From Thiobacillus denitrificans (GTDB lineage Bacteria; Pseudomonadota; Gammaproteobacteria; Burkholderiales; Thiobacillaceae), in assembly GCA_002343685.1 (NCBI GenBank), contig DDRS01000021.1, positions 115,252 to 179,251 on the forward strand: a DNA stretch of 64,000 nucleotides, given 5' to 3'. Position numbers and translations under genes: made by a program. Of the stretch, positions 27,490 to 35,768 are shown one piece after another. The notes beneath the pieces were generated by a model. It searched no databases. It was not told the DNA's origin and worked only from the letters and a program-made list of their open reading frames with translations. The first letter of the stretch is position 1. Every line of letters starts with the position of its first letter.

Positions 27490-28098
27490 CTCATAGACTT
27501 CAATCGAACCGGGTGAAATAAGGCTTGGAGAGCGATGGGATTTAACATCCGGATTGCTCATACGAACACTGAAGCCTTTTGCAATCCAGTCCAACAGTTC
27601 AGCCTCGTTTTTAACCCGGACATAGTCCTTTTCAAACCGAGTCGGACTAACAACGAAATGCTTATCCTCGTGAAGGTGTGGGCTGAGAATTGCACCAACA
27701 GAACGCCCGCGTTTCACGGTGTAACGGATTTTCTTCATATTTTTATTTTCAGTTGAAGTATTAATTGGTTTTGTATGGCGCTTGAAATTACATTCGTAGC
27801 ATAGCGGCCTAATATTGGAAATATCGTCGCTTCCCCCTTGAATTACTGGAACGATGTGATCTTTTGTCCAGACGTTACGGTAGCGGCTGTCAGGGCGGGG
27901 GGGAATATCGTGCCAGAGGCGCCCACAGTCCTGGCAGCGTGAGGTAGCAGCAAGCAGCGCTTTCCACGCAGAAGACGTATGTGCTCCACCATTCTTTTCA
28001 AGCCTAGCGTTCCGCACTTTCGCACGTTCATTGCGGCAGTCCATGCACCTATCCCACTGGTTAAACCGTGTGCTACCACATTTAGTGCAGGTTTTCAT
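27484..28098 (-). CDS. Integron cassette 4: HNH endonuclease
   Basis: 204 residues from ATG 28098. The N-terminus is zinc-ribbon-like (CTKCGSTRFNQWDRCMDC) with another CQDC. The HNH core is DHIVPV, GGSDDISNIRPLCYECN, with the expected His, Asn and metal-binding Cys pair. A separate C-terminal half (RFEKDYVRVKNEAELLDWI) may be an extra recognition module. HNH nucleases occur in mobile elements, restriction and defence systems. The gene is flanked by attC sites on both sides. Confidence 0.85.
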   Translation of the reverse strand: MKTCTKCGSTRFNQWDRCMDCRNERAKVRNARLEKNGGAHTSSAWKALLAATSRCQDCGRLWHDIPPRPDSRYRNVWTKDHIVPVIQGGSDDISNIRPLCYECNFKRHTKPINTSTENKNMKKIRYTVKRGRSVGAILSPHLHEDKHFVVSPTRFEKDYVRVKNEAELLDWIAKGFSVRMSNPDVKSHRSPSLISPGSIEVYEV

Positions 28099-28101
28099 GA
28101 G

Positions 28102-28188
28102 GTCTAACGTTTGAGTTAACCGGCTGGACGCCGCAGGCGACCAGTCCGAGCGACGCGAAGCGGCGCGGTGTTGAACGATTGGTTAGAC
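28102..28188 (-). repeat. attC site (87 bp) between cassettes 3 and 4
   Basis: GTCTAAC (28102-28108) and GTTAGAC (28182-28188) bound a palindrome whose outer arms GAGTTAACCGGC and GCGGTGTTGAAC pair with an extrahelical base. This is the single-strand fold recognised by IntI. Confidence 0.88.
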
Positions 28189-28656
28189 GGCCGGCGTTTC
28201 ATTTTTTATGCAAGCGAGAAGATCTACAAGTGACACCTCGGCGGAACTGAACGATTTGACGAATTCGACATATGCGTCGTGTCTCTTCTTTCGAGTGATT
28301 TGTCCTGAGTTGCTAATCACCTGAAGCTGGAAATGAACAGAATCTTCGTCTGTTGTTTTTCCCACGACTAAGACGGGGTGAGACCCCGTTTGATGGTGTG
28401 CGAACGCGTTGCGCAGCGCCATGACTTTGTGTAAGGCATCTTGATCTAGCCTGAAACTCACATTTTGGGCAACCGCCATAGCGATTTTAACTTTGGAACC
28501 GATCGGCATGATGGAGCTATCCAAGACCACGTCCCAGAAGAACATGAAACGATCTTTGTGCGGACTACAATAATTTTCGATTACTTGATTGAGCAAGTTC
28601 TCGATGTAGGCCGTTCTGTTGACGATCTCGATTACCTGTTGTTCTTCGATGTCCAT
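28183..28656 (-). CDS. Integron cassette 3: HEPN-like hypothetical protein
   Basis: 157 residues from ATG 28656. All-helical prediction; the segment LHKVMALRNAFAHH contains R82-N-x3-H87, the RX4H motif of HEPN domains, in the same context as MltR/DUF4145-like members. HEPN proteins are often RNases in toxin-antitoxin or abortive-infection systems, but some are inactive. No antitoxin (MNT) gene is adjacent, so a toxin role is only a possibility. The stop lies inside the next attC. Confidence 0.7.
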   Translation of the reverse strand: MDIEEQQVIEIVNRTAYIENLLNQVIENYCSPHKDRFMFFWDVVLDSSIMPIGSKVKIAMAVAQNVSFRLDQDALHKVMALRNAFAHHQTGSHPVLVVGKTTDEDSVHFQLQVISNSGQITRKKRHDAYVEFVKSFSSAEVSLVDLLACIKNETPAV

Positions 28657-28683
28657 ATGCCAGGCTGCGTTTATTAGATTGCC

Positions 28684-28770
28684 GTCTAACGTAGAGCTAA
28701 CCGGCGCTGCGCGGCTTTATCGCGCAGCGTCCAGCAACCGAAGGGAGTGAGGTTGAGCGCCATGTTAGGT
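28684..28770 (-). repeat. attC site (87 bp) between cassettes 2 and 3
   Basis: GTCTAAC (28684-28690) and GTTAGGT (28764-28770) bound arms GAGCTAACCGG and GAGGTTGAGCGC. These outer arms are nearly the same as in the site at 29315-29409, as expected of sites from one lineage of chromosomal integron. GCGCTGCGCG pairs with CGCGCAGCG at the tip. Confidence 0.9.
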
Positions 28771-28788
28771 GACAACCAGCTTAAGCAG

Positions 28789-29304
28789 TCAGCAGTCGGG
28801 GCATTGTTTTTCTTCAATGATTTGCCCTTTGGGATATTTACGTGAGAAGAGGATCTCGTATCGCTTGTACTCATACGATTTATCTAGCGCCAAATCGCGA
28901 ATAAAAACGGCAGGTTGTTTTGGGTTGGATATCTCGCGCACGTTGATCACGGGATATGGGGCCGAGTAGCCGCCGCCTGCATTTGTCAGAACCACTTGGT
29001 ATTTCCCCGCCGAGGTGTTGCAGGTCGTGACATGTGGAAGTGGCTTATCTGGTACGTTTAAGTCGTCGGGCGTGCGCTTCCAGGTGGAGAGCTTATCGAC
29101 ATCGATTACACCGGGCTCGGCCGCATGCGCCTGGCCTTCTTCGTTATATGCCGAGTAATCGATGATGCGCAGTGATTGTGTTGTGCATACGACCTTCATT
29201 GCGTAGTAGTACCAGTCTGCGTTGGCCGGACTACTAATAATGATAAGCCCAGCAAGAGCCAATGCTGTTTTCGCAATCGACCGCATAAGCCGTGCCGTAA
29301 TCAT
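28789..29304 (-). CDS. Integron cassette 2: secreted hypothetical protein
   Basis: 171 residues from ATG 29304 (a GTG at 29316 and an ATG at 29286 are alternatives). A clear signal peptide (SIAKTALALAGLIIISSPANA-DW) precedes a beta-rich domain with several Cys (VVCTTQ, VTTCNTSAGKYQVVL, EKQCPDC at the end). No family recognised. Low GC and position between attC sites mark it as a cassette. Confidence 0.72.
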   Translation of the reverse strand: MITARLMRSIAKTALALAGLIIISSPANADWYYYAMKVVCTTQSLRIIDYSAYNEEGQAHAAEPGVIDVDKLSTWKRTPDDLNVPDKPLPHVTTCNTSAGKYQVVLTNAGGGYSAPYPVINVREISNPKQPAVFIRDLALDKSYEYKRYEILFSRKYPKGQIIEEKQCPDC

Positions 29305-29314
29305 GTCCTTAGGC

Positions 29315-29409
29315 ACCTAACGTGGAGCTAACCGGCCGCCGGAGCGCGTAGCGCGGAGGGAACCCAAAAGCTACGCTTTTGGGCGGTCGGGTTGAGCGCA
29401 AGGTTAGAC
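29315..29409 (-). repeat. attC site (95 bp) between cassettes 1 and 2
   Basis: ACCTAAC (29315-29321) and GTTAGAC (29403-29409) bound a palindrome with arms GGAGCTAACCGGCCG / CGGTCGGGTTGAGCGC and a long inner stem (CCCAAAAGC with GCTTTTGGG). Clear attC. Confidence 0.9.
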
Positions 29410-29416
29410 ATGGATT

Positions 29417-29701
29417 TCACAGGCAGTCACCAAAAGCTATGCAAACGAAGACCAAAGTAAAGAAGAGCAAAGCAATTGCTGAGACTGGCACATATATGAT
29501 CGAGATAGTGATCTTGCGTGCAGTGGGTGTGTTGAGAGAGGCAATCGCAAATAAGCCAACGGCTATTGCAACCCCTATAGCTATGTAGTCAGATGAGGTT
29601 GAGAATGATCGAGTTGGCCATCGAGATAGTAGCAAATAGACAGATACAACCAACAGGGGCCCAATTACTGCCACGCCCCACTTTACTCGGTTCTTATCCA
29701 T
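29417..29701 (-). CDS. Integron cassette 1: small membrane protein
   Basis: 94 residues with three hydrophobic helices (WGVAVIGPLLVVSVYLLL, YIAIGVAIAVGLFAIASL, IIYVPVSAIALLFFTLVFVCIAF). ATG 29701 lies five bases after the boundary GTTAGGC (29706-29712 as GCCTAAC), so it is the first cassette next to attI. No family known; small membrane proteins are common cassette cargo. Confidence 0.7.
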   Translation of the reverse strand: MDKNRVKWGVAVIGPLLVVSVYLLLSRWPTRSFSTSSDYIAIGVAIAVGLFAIASLNTPTARKITISIIYVPVSAIALLFFTLVFVCIAFGDCL

Positions 29702-29907
29702 GAATGCCTAACAGTTAATATACGGACATCAACGTCCGTATAACATTATTATTTAGGGGGTCCCTCATAACCACATATCCTACTGATTCTTAATCGTTTT
29801 TGTTTTCATGCGTCCGTATAATAACCCCCAATAATACTGACAGCCAACCTGGCTTCCTCGGTCTACCCTACCCTGTGCTTTTTTTCATCACAAAAGGAGT
29901 GAAAGTC
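29702..29907. promoter_or_regulatory. Candidate attI recombination site and Pc/Pint region
   Basis: The cassette boundary GCCTAAC (29706-29712) adjoins an inverted repeat TATACGGAC (29719-29727) / GTCCGTATA (29734-29742). CGTCCGTATAA occurs twice in direct orientation (29733-29743 and 29811-29821). Direct repeats of this size flanking the core are what IntI binding sites in attI look like. The rest is AT-rich and would hold the leftward cassette promoter and the rightward integrase promoter. AAAGGAGTGA lies before the intI start. Confidence 0.6.
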
Positions 29908-30186
29908 ATGGGGTCAGCCACCCCGTCTGCTTGATCAAGTCTCTGCCGTCTGCTGTCGCCGGTATTTCAGCGAGCGAACCGAACAGGTCTACCGATACTG
30001 GATTCAGCAATACATCCTGTTTCACAACAAGCAGCACCCAGCCCAGCTTGGCTCCACGGATGTCGAATCCTGCCTGAACCCTCTGGCGATCAAGCGCCGG
30101 ATTTCTGCTTCAACCAAAAGTCAGGCATTGAAGCCGTAGTGTTCCTGTATGACAGCGTCCTGTTCAAGCCTTTAGGGGCGTCTGCT
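29908..30186 (+). pseudogene. Integron integrase intI, frameshifted and truncated
   Basis: ATG 29908 with AAAGGAG upstream opens MGSATP, then a one-base loss in the C-run (29921-29924 area) shifts frame. The next frame reads PRLLDQV, then RYFSERTEQVYRYWIQQYIL, FHNKQHPAQLG and KRRISASTKSQAL. These match the N-terminal core-binding domain of IntI, whose family form is TPRLLDQV...YRTEQAY..WI.R.ILFH.KRHP...SAST.NQAL. A second one-base loss after QAL shifts to AVVFLYDSVL. Similarity ends at about residue 100 and the catalytic R-H-R-Y domain is absent. The gene points away from the cassettes, the canonical integron layout. Confidence 0.85.
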
Positions 30187-30285
30187 TCCTGGTTAGAAGT
30201 GGACGCTCTCATGAATTTTCTCGAGGTCCGCTTCGGCCAGGGAACAGCCGGTCCCGGCTAGCGCATGAATTTCCGCTTCGGGCCG
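30187..30285. other. Short junction between intI remnant and atzF
   Basis: Contains a hairpin (GCGTCTGCTTC 30178-30188 with GAAGTGGACGC 30196-30206) where IntI similarity stops; this may mark the deletion or insertion breakpoint. Nothing else recognised. Confidence 0.3.
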
Positions 30286-32085
30286 TTAGAAGCCATTCCC
30301 CCTCGCCCTCAGCCACGCTCGCCATCCGCCGTATTCCGTAATGTCCCGTGCATCGGTCATGCCGATGCCTTCGCAGATGAATCCGTTCACCACCGATCCA
30401 TCGGCCAGTTCCAGCTTGCCGATGCCGAGCGGCGCGGGGATGCCGTCGACGAAGGAGCCGAACTGGCTGGCGGGCATTTCCCAGACTTCACAGGCGATGG
30501 CGGCACCGCCTTCCTGTATCTGGACAAGTCCGGGTCGCTTGCCGTCGGGCAGGGCATAGAAGCGGTATTTGGCGGCGGTCTGCGTGGCGCTCACCAGGCG
30601 TGCGTTGCGTCCGGTGAGCTGGAAGTTCAAGGGCAGGCCGCTCAGATGGGCGCCGACGACGGCCACTCGCACCTGGCCGTGCGGCAGCAGCGTCAGCGGT
30701 TCGGCAGGCGGCAGCGCGTGATCGGTCGCACCCAGCTTGCCACCGAGCGCCTGCTGCATGCGCGACGCCAGATGCAGCAGCGGACCGTCCTGGTGCGGCG
30801 GCGCGATGAGGGTGACGCCGAACGGCAGGCCGTCGTTCTGGAACCCGGCCGGCACGGCGGTGGCGGCGAGATCGAGCAGGTTCATGAAGTTGGTGTAATA
30901 GCCGAGATGGGAATTGAGACGGATCGGGTCGGCCTGCATGTCATCGATGCGGTAGATCGTCCCCGCAGTCGGGGTGAGCATGACGTCGATGTCGTTCCAT
31001 ACCGCATCGCATGCCCGCTTGAGTGCACGCAATGTGTGGAGATGGGCGAAGGTGTCGGCGGCACTGATGTCGCGGCCGCCGGCGATGATCTCGCGCACGG
31101 GCGGAAAAATCGTGTCCGGTTGCGCGTCGAAGAAGTCGCGAATGGCCAGGTAGCGCTCGGCGACCCAGGGGCCGCCGTAGAGCAGGCGCGCGGTGTCGAG
31201 GAAGGGGTCGAGGTCGATCTCGACTGCAGTGCCGCCGAGCGATTTCAGTCTTTCCACGGACTCGGCGAACAACCGTTCCGCGTCGGCGTTGCCGAAGAAT
31301 TGCAGGTCTTTTTGCCGGGGTAGGCCAAAACGGAAACCTGCTGCACGGCCGAAATCGAAGCCGTGCGGCGCCAGCGGGCGCGCGTATTCGTCGTCGGCAT
31401 CGAAGCCGGCGGCGACCGCCAGCACGCGTTCGGCATCCTCGGCCGTGAGCGCGAAGATCGACACGACATCGAGCGAGCGGCAGGCGGGCACCACGCCCCG
31501 CGTCGAGAGCGCGCCGCAGCTCGGCTTGTGGCCGACCAGATGGTTGAACGCGGCGGGCACGCGGCCGGAACCGGCCGTGTCGGTGCCGAGCGAGAAGCTC
31601 GCCAGCCCCAGCGCCACGGCCACGGCCGAGCCGGAACTGGAGCCGCCGGAGATGTAAGCCGGGTCGAAGGCGTTGCGGCAGGCGCCGTAGGGCGAGCGCG
31701 TGCCGTTCAGTCCGGTAGCGAACTGGTCGAGGTTGGTTTTCCCCAGCGGGATCGCCCCAGCGTCGATCAGGCGCTGCACGACGGTGGCGTGCCGTTCGGG
31801 CCGGTAGGCGAACTCGGGGCAGGCCGCAGTGGTGGGCAGGCCAGCCAGATCGATGTTGTCCTTGATCGCGAAGGGAATGCCGTAGAGCGGCAGGCTCGCG
31901 ATGTCCTTGCCTTCGAGGTTTCTCGCGTAAGTACGCAGGGCAGCAGCTTCGAGGCGACTGACCCAGATGTGGTGTGTGTCCTCGCCTGCCAGACGGGCAA
32001 GCAGATCGTCCACCAGGGTCAAGGGGGTGAGTTCACCGGACTGATACAGTCGGCGCAGGCTGGCGATGTCGAGCGAGTAATTCAT
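30286..32085 (-). CDS. atzF: Allophanate hydrolase
   Basis: 599 residues. Amidase-signature enzyme: catalytic Lys in GIPFAIKDNID, GGSSSGSAVAV and GTDTAGSGRVPAAF carrying the cis-Ser and nucleophilic Ser. The C-terminal ~150 residues form the extra domain typical of AtzF (RVAVVGAHLSGLPLN). It splits allophanate to ammonia and CO2, the last step of urea- and guanidine-carboxylase pathways. It starts 10 bp after the carboxylase stop and closes the nitrogen operon, immediately beside the integron remnant. Confidence 0.93.
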   Translation of the reverse strand: MNYSLDIASLRRLYQSGELTPLTLVDDLLARLAGEDTHHIWVSRLEAAALRTYARNLEGKDIASLPLYGIPFAIKDNIDLAGLPTTAACPEFAYRPERHATVVQRLIDAGAIPLGKTNLDQFATGLNGTRSPYGACRNAFDPAYISGGSSSGSAVAVALGLASFSLGTDTAGSGRVPAAFNHLVGHKPSCGALSTRGVVPACRSLDVVSIFALTAEDAERVLAVAAGFDADDEYARPLAPHGFDFGRAAGFRFGLPRQKDLQFFGNADAERLFAESVERLKSLGGTAVEIDLDPFLDTARLLYGGPWVAERYLAIRDFFDAQPDTIFPPVREIIAGGRDISAADTFAHLHTLRALKRACDAVWNDIDVMLTPTAGTIYRIDDMQADPIRLNSHLGYYTNFMNLLDLAATAVPAGFQNDGLPFGVTLIAPPHQDGPLLHLASRMQQALGGKLGATDHALPPAEPLTLLPHGQVRVAVVGAHLSGLPLNFQLTGRNARLVSATQTAAKYRFYALPDGKRPGLVQIQEGGAAIACEVWEMPASQFGSFVDGIPAPLGIGKLELADGSVVNGFICEGIGMTDARDITEYGGWRAWLRARGNGF

Positions 32086-32095
32086 GCCGCCCTCC

Positions 32096-35000
32096 TCACT
32101 CGCTCACCAGCACCAGCAGATCCTGCCCGGCGCTCACCTGCCCGCCCTCGCGGCAGAACACCTTGTGGATGCGCCCATCGCACGGCGCCATCACGGCGAA
32201 CTCCATCTTCATCGACTCGACGATGATCAACGTGTCGCCCTGCTTCACTTCGGCGCCTTCGGCGACCTCGACCTTCCATACGTTGCCGGCGACGTGGCTG
32301 GCAAGCGCACGGCCGTTCTCCGGCAGGTCGAGTTCGCTGTCTGGCGCGGCTTCGGCCACGGTCAGGTCGCTGGCGTAGTCGGCCTGGCCGCTTTCGCGCC
32401 AGCGTTCGCGTTCGGCGTCGAACGAGGCCTGCTGCTGCGTCTTGAAGGCAGTGATGGATGCGGCGTTGTCGGCCAGGAACTGGTTGTATTCGCGCAGGCT
32501 GAAGCTGGTTTCCTCGATCTTCAGCGGGTAGCGGCCGAGCGGGAAGTCCTCGCGGATTCTCAACAGCTCGTCCGCGCTCACCGGGAAAAAGCGCACCTGG
32601 TCGAAGAAGCGCAAGAGCCACGGCTTGCCGTCGGTGAACTCGGCGGTCTGGCGCCAGCGGTTCCACATCTGCAGGGTGCGGCCGACGAACTGGTAGCCGC
32701 CGGGGCCTTCCATGCCGTAGACGCACATATAGGCGCCGCCGATGCCGACGGCGTTCTCCGGGGTCCAGGTGCGCGCCGGGTTGTACTTGGTGGTGACCAG
32801 GCGATGGCGCGGGTCGACTGGCGTGGCCACCGGCGCGCCCAGGTAGACGTCGCCCAGGCCCATCACCAGGTAGCTGGCGCCGAAGACGATGCGCTTCACC
32901 TCTTCAATGGATTCGAGCCCGTTGATGCGGCGGATGAACTCGATGTTGCTCGGGCACCAGGGCGCATCCTTGCGCACCGACTGCATGTATTTCTCGATGG
33001 CCAGCTTGGTGGCGGCGTCGTCCCACGACAGCGGGATGTGCACGATGCGGGTCGGCACCTGCATGTCCTCGATCGCCGGCAGCGCCTTCTCCGCGGCCAG
33101 CAGCAGCTCCATCAGCTTCGCCAGCGGCAGCACGCGCGAATCGTAGTGCACCTGCAGCGAACGAATACCGGGCGTGAGGTCGAGGATGCCTGGCACCGCG
33201 TCGGCCTGGAGCTGGGTCATCAGCGCGTGCACGCGGAAGCGCAGGTTGAGGTCGAGCACCAGCGGGCCGTATTCGACCAGCAGGTACTTGTCGCCGGCAC
33301 GGCGGTAGACCACGGCGACGGGGTTGTCGGTGCCCGACGTACGGTGCAGAACCGGTTCGGCGAGCGGTCCTTTATCAACAACGAGTGCGGGGGCTGCGGG
33401 CGCGGCGAGGCTGGCGATGGCGGCATCCTGTTCGGCTTCCATGCGCTCGGCCTGTGCCTGCGACAAACGCTTGAAACGTACGGTGTCGCCGGGGCGCAAC
33501 TGGCCCATCTTCCACAACTCGGCCTGTACGATGGTCGCCGGGCAGACGAAGCCGCCGAGGCTGGGACCGTCCGGGCCGAGGATCACCGGCATGTCGCCGG
33601 TGAAATCGACTGCGCCGATGGCGTAGGCGTTGTCGTGGATGTTGGACGGATGCAGGCCGGCTTCGCCGCCGTCCTTGCGCGCCCACTCGGGGCGCGGGCC
33701 GATCAATCTGACCCCCGTTCGGCTGGAGTTGTAGTGCACCTCCCAGTCGGTTTCGAGGAACATGTCGATGTCGGCGTCGGTGAAGAAGTCCGGCGCGCCG
33801 TGCGGGCCATAGAGCACGCCGATTTCCCAGGCGTGGCCGTAGCCCGGAACCAGCGCGGCAGGCAATGCGCTGTCGATGTTCGACGCGTCGGCTGCCTCGA
33901 TGTGCAGCACGTCGCCGACCCGCAGCGTACGACCGGCGTGGCCGCCGAACTGGCCGAGGGTGAAGGTGGACTTGCTGCCGAGGTAGTCCGGCACGTCGAA
34001 GCCGCCCTGCACCGCGAGATAGGCGCGGCAGCCGCTGTCCCTGATCGCGCCGAGCTTGAGCAGCGAGCCGGCCTTGACCGCGTGTGCGGCCCAGTTGGCC
34101 AGCGGCTGGCCGTCGAGTTCGGCGCCCATGTCGGCACCGGCCAGCGCGATCCGCGCGTCGCAGTTGAAGCGCAAGGTCGGGCCGGCGACGGTCAGTTCGA
34201 GTGCGGCCATGCCCTCTTCGTTGCCGGCGAGGCGGTTGGCAAGGCGCAGCGCCAGCGCGTCCATCGGGCCCGACGGCGGCACGCCGACATCCCAGTAACC
34301 GGTACGGCCCGGCCAGTCCTGGATGCTCGACTGCACGCCGGGTTCGATGACGTCAATGGTATTGGGGCGGTAGTGGAAGGCGTTGAGGTAGCGCGTGGTC
34401 TGGCGGCCTTCGGCGAATACCTTGTCGCGCACGATCTGGGCGAGGTAGCCGAGATTGGTCTCGATGCCGGCGACGCGCGTTTGCGCCAGCACCTGCTGCA
34501 TTCTCTCCAACGCCTCGGCGCGGTCGCGGCCCTTGACGATGATCTTGGCGACCATGGGGTCGTAGAACGGCGGCACGTCGGAACCGCGCTCGACCCAGGT
34601 TTCGATACGCGCGTCCGCCGGGAACACGGCCTCGGTCAGCACGCCGGCGGCGGGCTGGAAGTCCTTGCCCGGGTCTTCGGCATAGAGGCGCACCTGCATC
34701 GAAGCGCCTTTGGGTTCGGCCCTGAAGCCGGCGAGATCGAGTTCGCCCGCCGCTTCCTTCACCATCCACTCGACCAGGTCGACGCCGGTGACTTCCTCGG
34801 TGACGCCGTGCTCGACCTGCAGGCGCGTGTTCACTTCCAGAAAATAGAACTCGCCGCTCTGCGTGTCGTAGACGAACTCGACGGTGCCGGCGGAACGGTA
34901 GCCGACCGCTTCGCCGAGGCGCACCGCGGTGGTGAGCAGGTTCGACCGTTGCGCATCGGTGAGGCCGGGCGCCGGGGTTTCCTCGATGACTTTCTGGTTG

Positions 35001-35698
35001 CGTCTTTGAACGGAACAATCGCGCTCGCCCAGCGCGACGACTCGGCCACGGCCGTCGCCGAAGATCTGCACCTCGATGTGGCGCGCATGTTCGACATATT
35101 TCTCGAGAAAGATGCCGGCCTCCTTGAAGTTGGCGCGCGCCAGCCGTTCGACCGACTGGAAGGCCTCGACCAGCTCGTCGGCGCTCCAGATCAGGCGCAT
35201 GCCGATGCCGCCGCCGCCGGCCGTGCTCTTCAGCATCACCGGATAGCCGATGCGCGCGGCTTCGGCCTGGGCATGGCCGGCATCCGAAAGCAGGCCGGAA
35301 CCCGGCAGCAGCGGTACCTTGTTCTGTTCGGCCAGGTCGCGCGCGGTGTGCTTGAGGCCGAAGGCGCGCATCTGGTCCGGGCTGGGGCCGATGAAGGCGA
35401 TGCCGGCAGCAGCGCAGTCTTCGGTGAAGCCGGGGTTCTCGGAGAGGAAACCATAGCCGGGGTGGATCGCCTGGGCGCCGGTGGCCTGGGCCGCTTCGAG
35501 GATCTTCTCGGCACGCAGGTAGCTCTGTGCCGCCGGCGCGGGGCCGATCTCCACCGCCTCGTCGGCCAGCCGCACGTGCAGCGAATGACGGTCCGCCTCG
35601 GAATAAACGGCAACCGATTTCACCCCCATGGTACGGAGGGTGCGGATGATGCGGCAGGCAATGGCGCCGCGGTTAGCGATGAGGACCTTGTCGAACAT
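32096..35698 (-). CDS. Urea carboxylase family enzyme (urea or guanidine carboxylase)
   Basis: 1200 residues from MFDKVLIANRGA. Order: biotin carboxylase (1 to ~450, with KSTAGGGGIGM and EVNTRLQVEHGVTEE), AHS2/KipA and AHS1/KipI carboxyltransferase units (GVPPSGPMDALALRLANR, GPSLGGFVCPATI, DPRHRLVTTKYNPARTW), and a C-terminal biotinyl domain with VESMKMEF (Lys1164). The allophanate hydrolase is a separate gene, as in bacteria. Urea carboxylase makes allophanate; close relatives next to DUF1989 pairs have been shown to carboxylate guanidine instead. Both DUF1989 genes follow here, so guanidine is a serious candidate substrate. Confidence 0.9.
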   Translation of the reverse strand: MFDKVLIANRGAIACRIIRTLRTMGVKSVAVYSEADRHSLHVRLADEAVEIGPAPAAQSYLRAEKILEAAQATGAQAIHPGYGFLSENPGFTEDCAAAGIAFIGPSPDQMRAFGLKHTARDLAEQNKVPLLPGSGLLSDAGHAQAEAARIGYPVMLKSTAGGGGIGMRLIWSADELVEAFQSVERLARANFKEAGIFLEKYVEHARHIEVQIFGDGRGRVVALGERDCSVQRRNQKVIEETPAPGLTDAQRSNLLTTAVRLGEAVGYRSAGTVEFVYDTQSGEFYFLEVNTRLQVEHGVTEEVTGVDLVEWMVKEAAGELDLAGFRAEPKGASMQVRLYAEDPGKDFQPAAGVLTEAVFPADARIETWVERGSDVPPFYDPMVAKIIVKGRDRAEALERMQQVLAQTRVAGIETNLGYLAQIVRDKVFAEGRQTTRYLNAFHYRPNTIDVIEPGVQSSIQDWPGRTGYWDVGVPPSGPMDALALRLANRLAGNEEGMAALELTVAGPTLRFNCDARIALAGADMGAELDGQPLANWAAHAVKAGSLLKLGAIRDSGCRAYLAVQGGFDVPDYLGSKSTFTLGQFGGHAGRTLRVGDVLHIEAADASNIDSALPAALVPGYGHAWEIGVLYGPHGAPDFFTDADIDMFLETDWEVHYNSSRTGVRLIGPRPEWARKDGGEAGLHPSNIHDNAYAIGAVDFTGDMPVILGPDGPSLGGFVCPATIVQAELWKMGQLRPGDTVRFKRLSQAQAERMEAEQDAAIASLAAPAAPALVVDKGPLAEPVLHRTSGTDNPVAVVYRRAGDKYLLVEYGPLVLDLNLRFRVHALMTQLQADAVPGILDLTPGIRSLQVHYDSRVLPLAKLMELLLAAEKALPAIEDMQVPTRIVHIPLSWDDAATKLAIEKYMQSVRKDAPWCPSNIEFIRRINGLESIEEVKRIVFGASYLVMGLGDVYLGAPVATPVDPRHRLVTTKYNPARTWTPENAVGIGGAYMCVYGMEGPGGYQFVGRTLQMWNRWRQTAEFTDGKPWLLRFFDQVRFFPVSADELLRIREDFPLGRYPLKIEETSFSLREYNQFLADNAASITAFKTQQQASFDAERERWRESGQADYASDLTVAEAAPDSELDLPENGRALASHVAGNVWKVEVAEGAEVKQGDTLIIVESMKMEFAVMAPCDGRIHKVFCREGGQVSAGQDLLVLVSE

Positions 35699-35768
35699 GT
35701 TGGCTTCCTTGCGGGTCGTCCCGCGTGCAGTCTCCACGGCGAGGCGTCCCGCCGCTGTTCATTGATTG

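Noticed and set aside
26929..30186. Transposon or genomic island bounded by terminal repeats
   Set aside because: No transposase or terminal inverted repeats; attC/attI/intI layout explains the region better.
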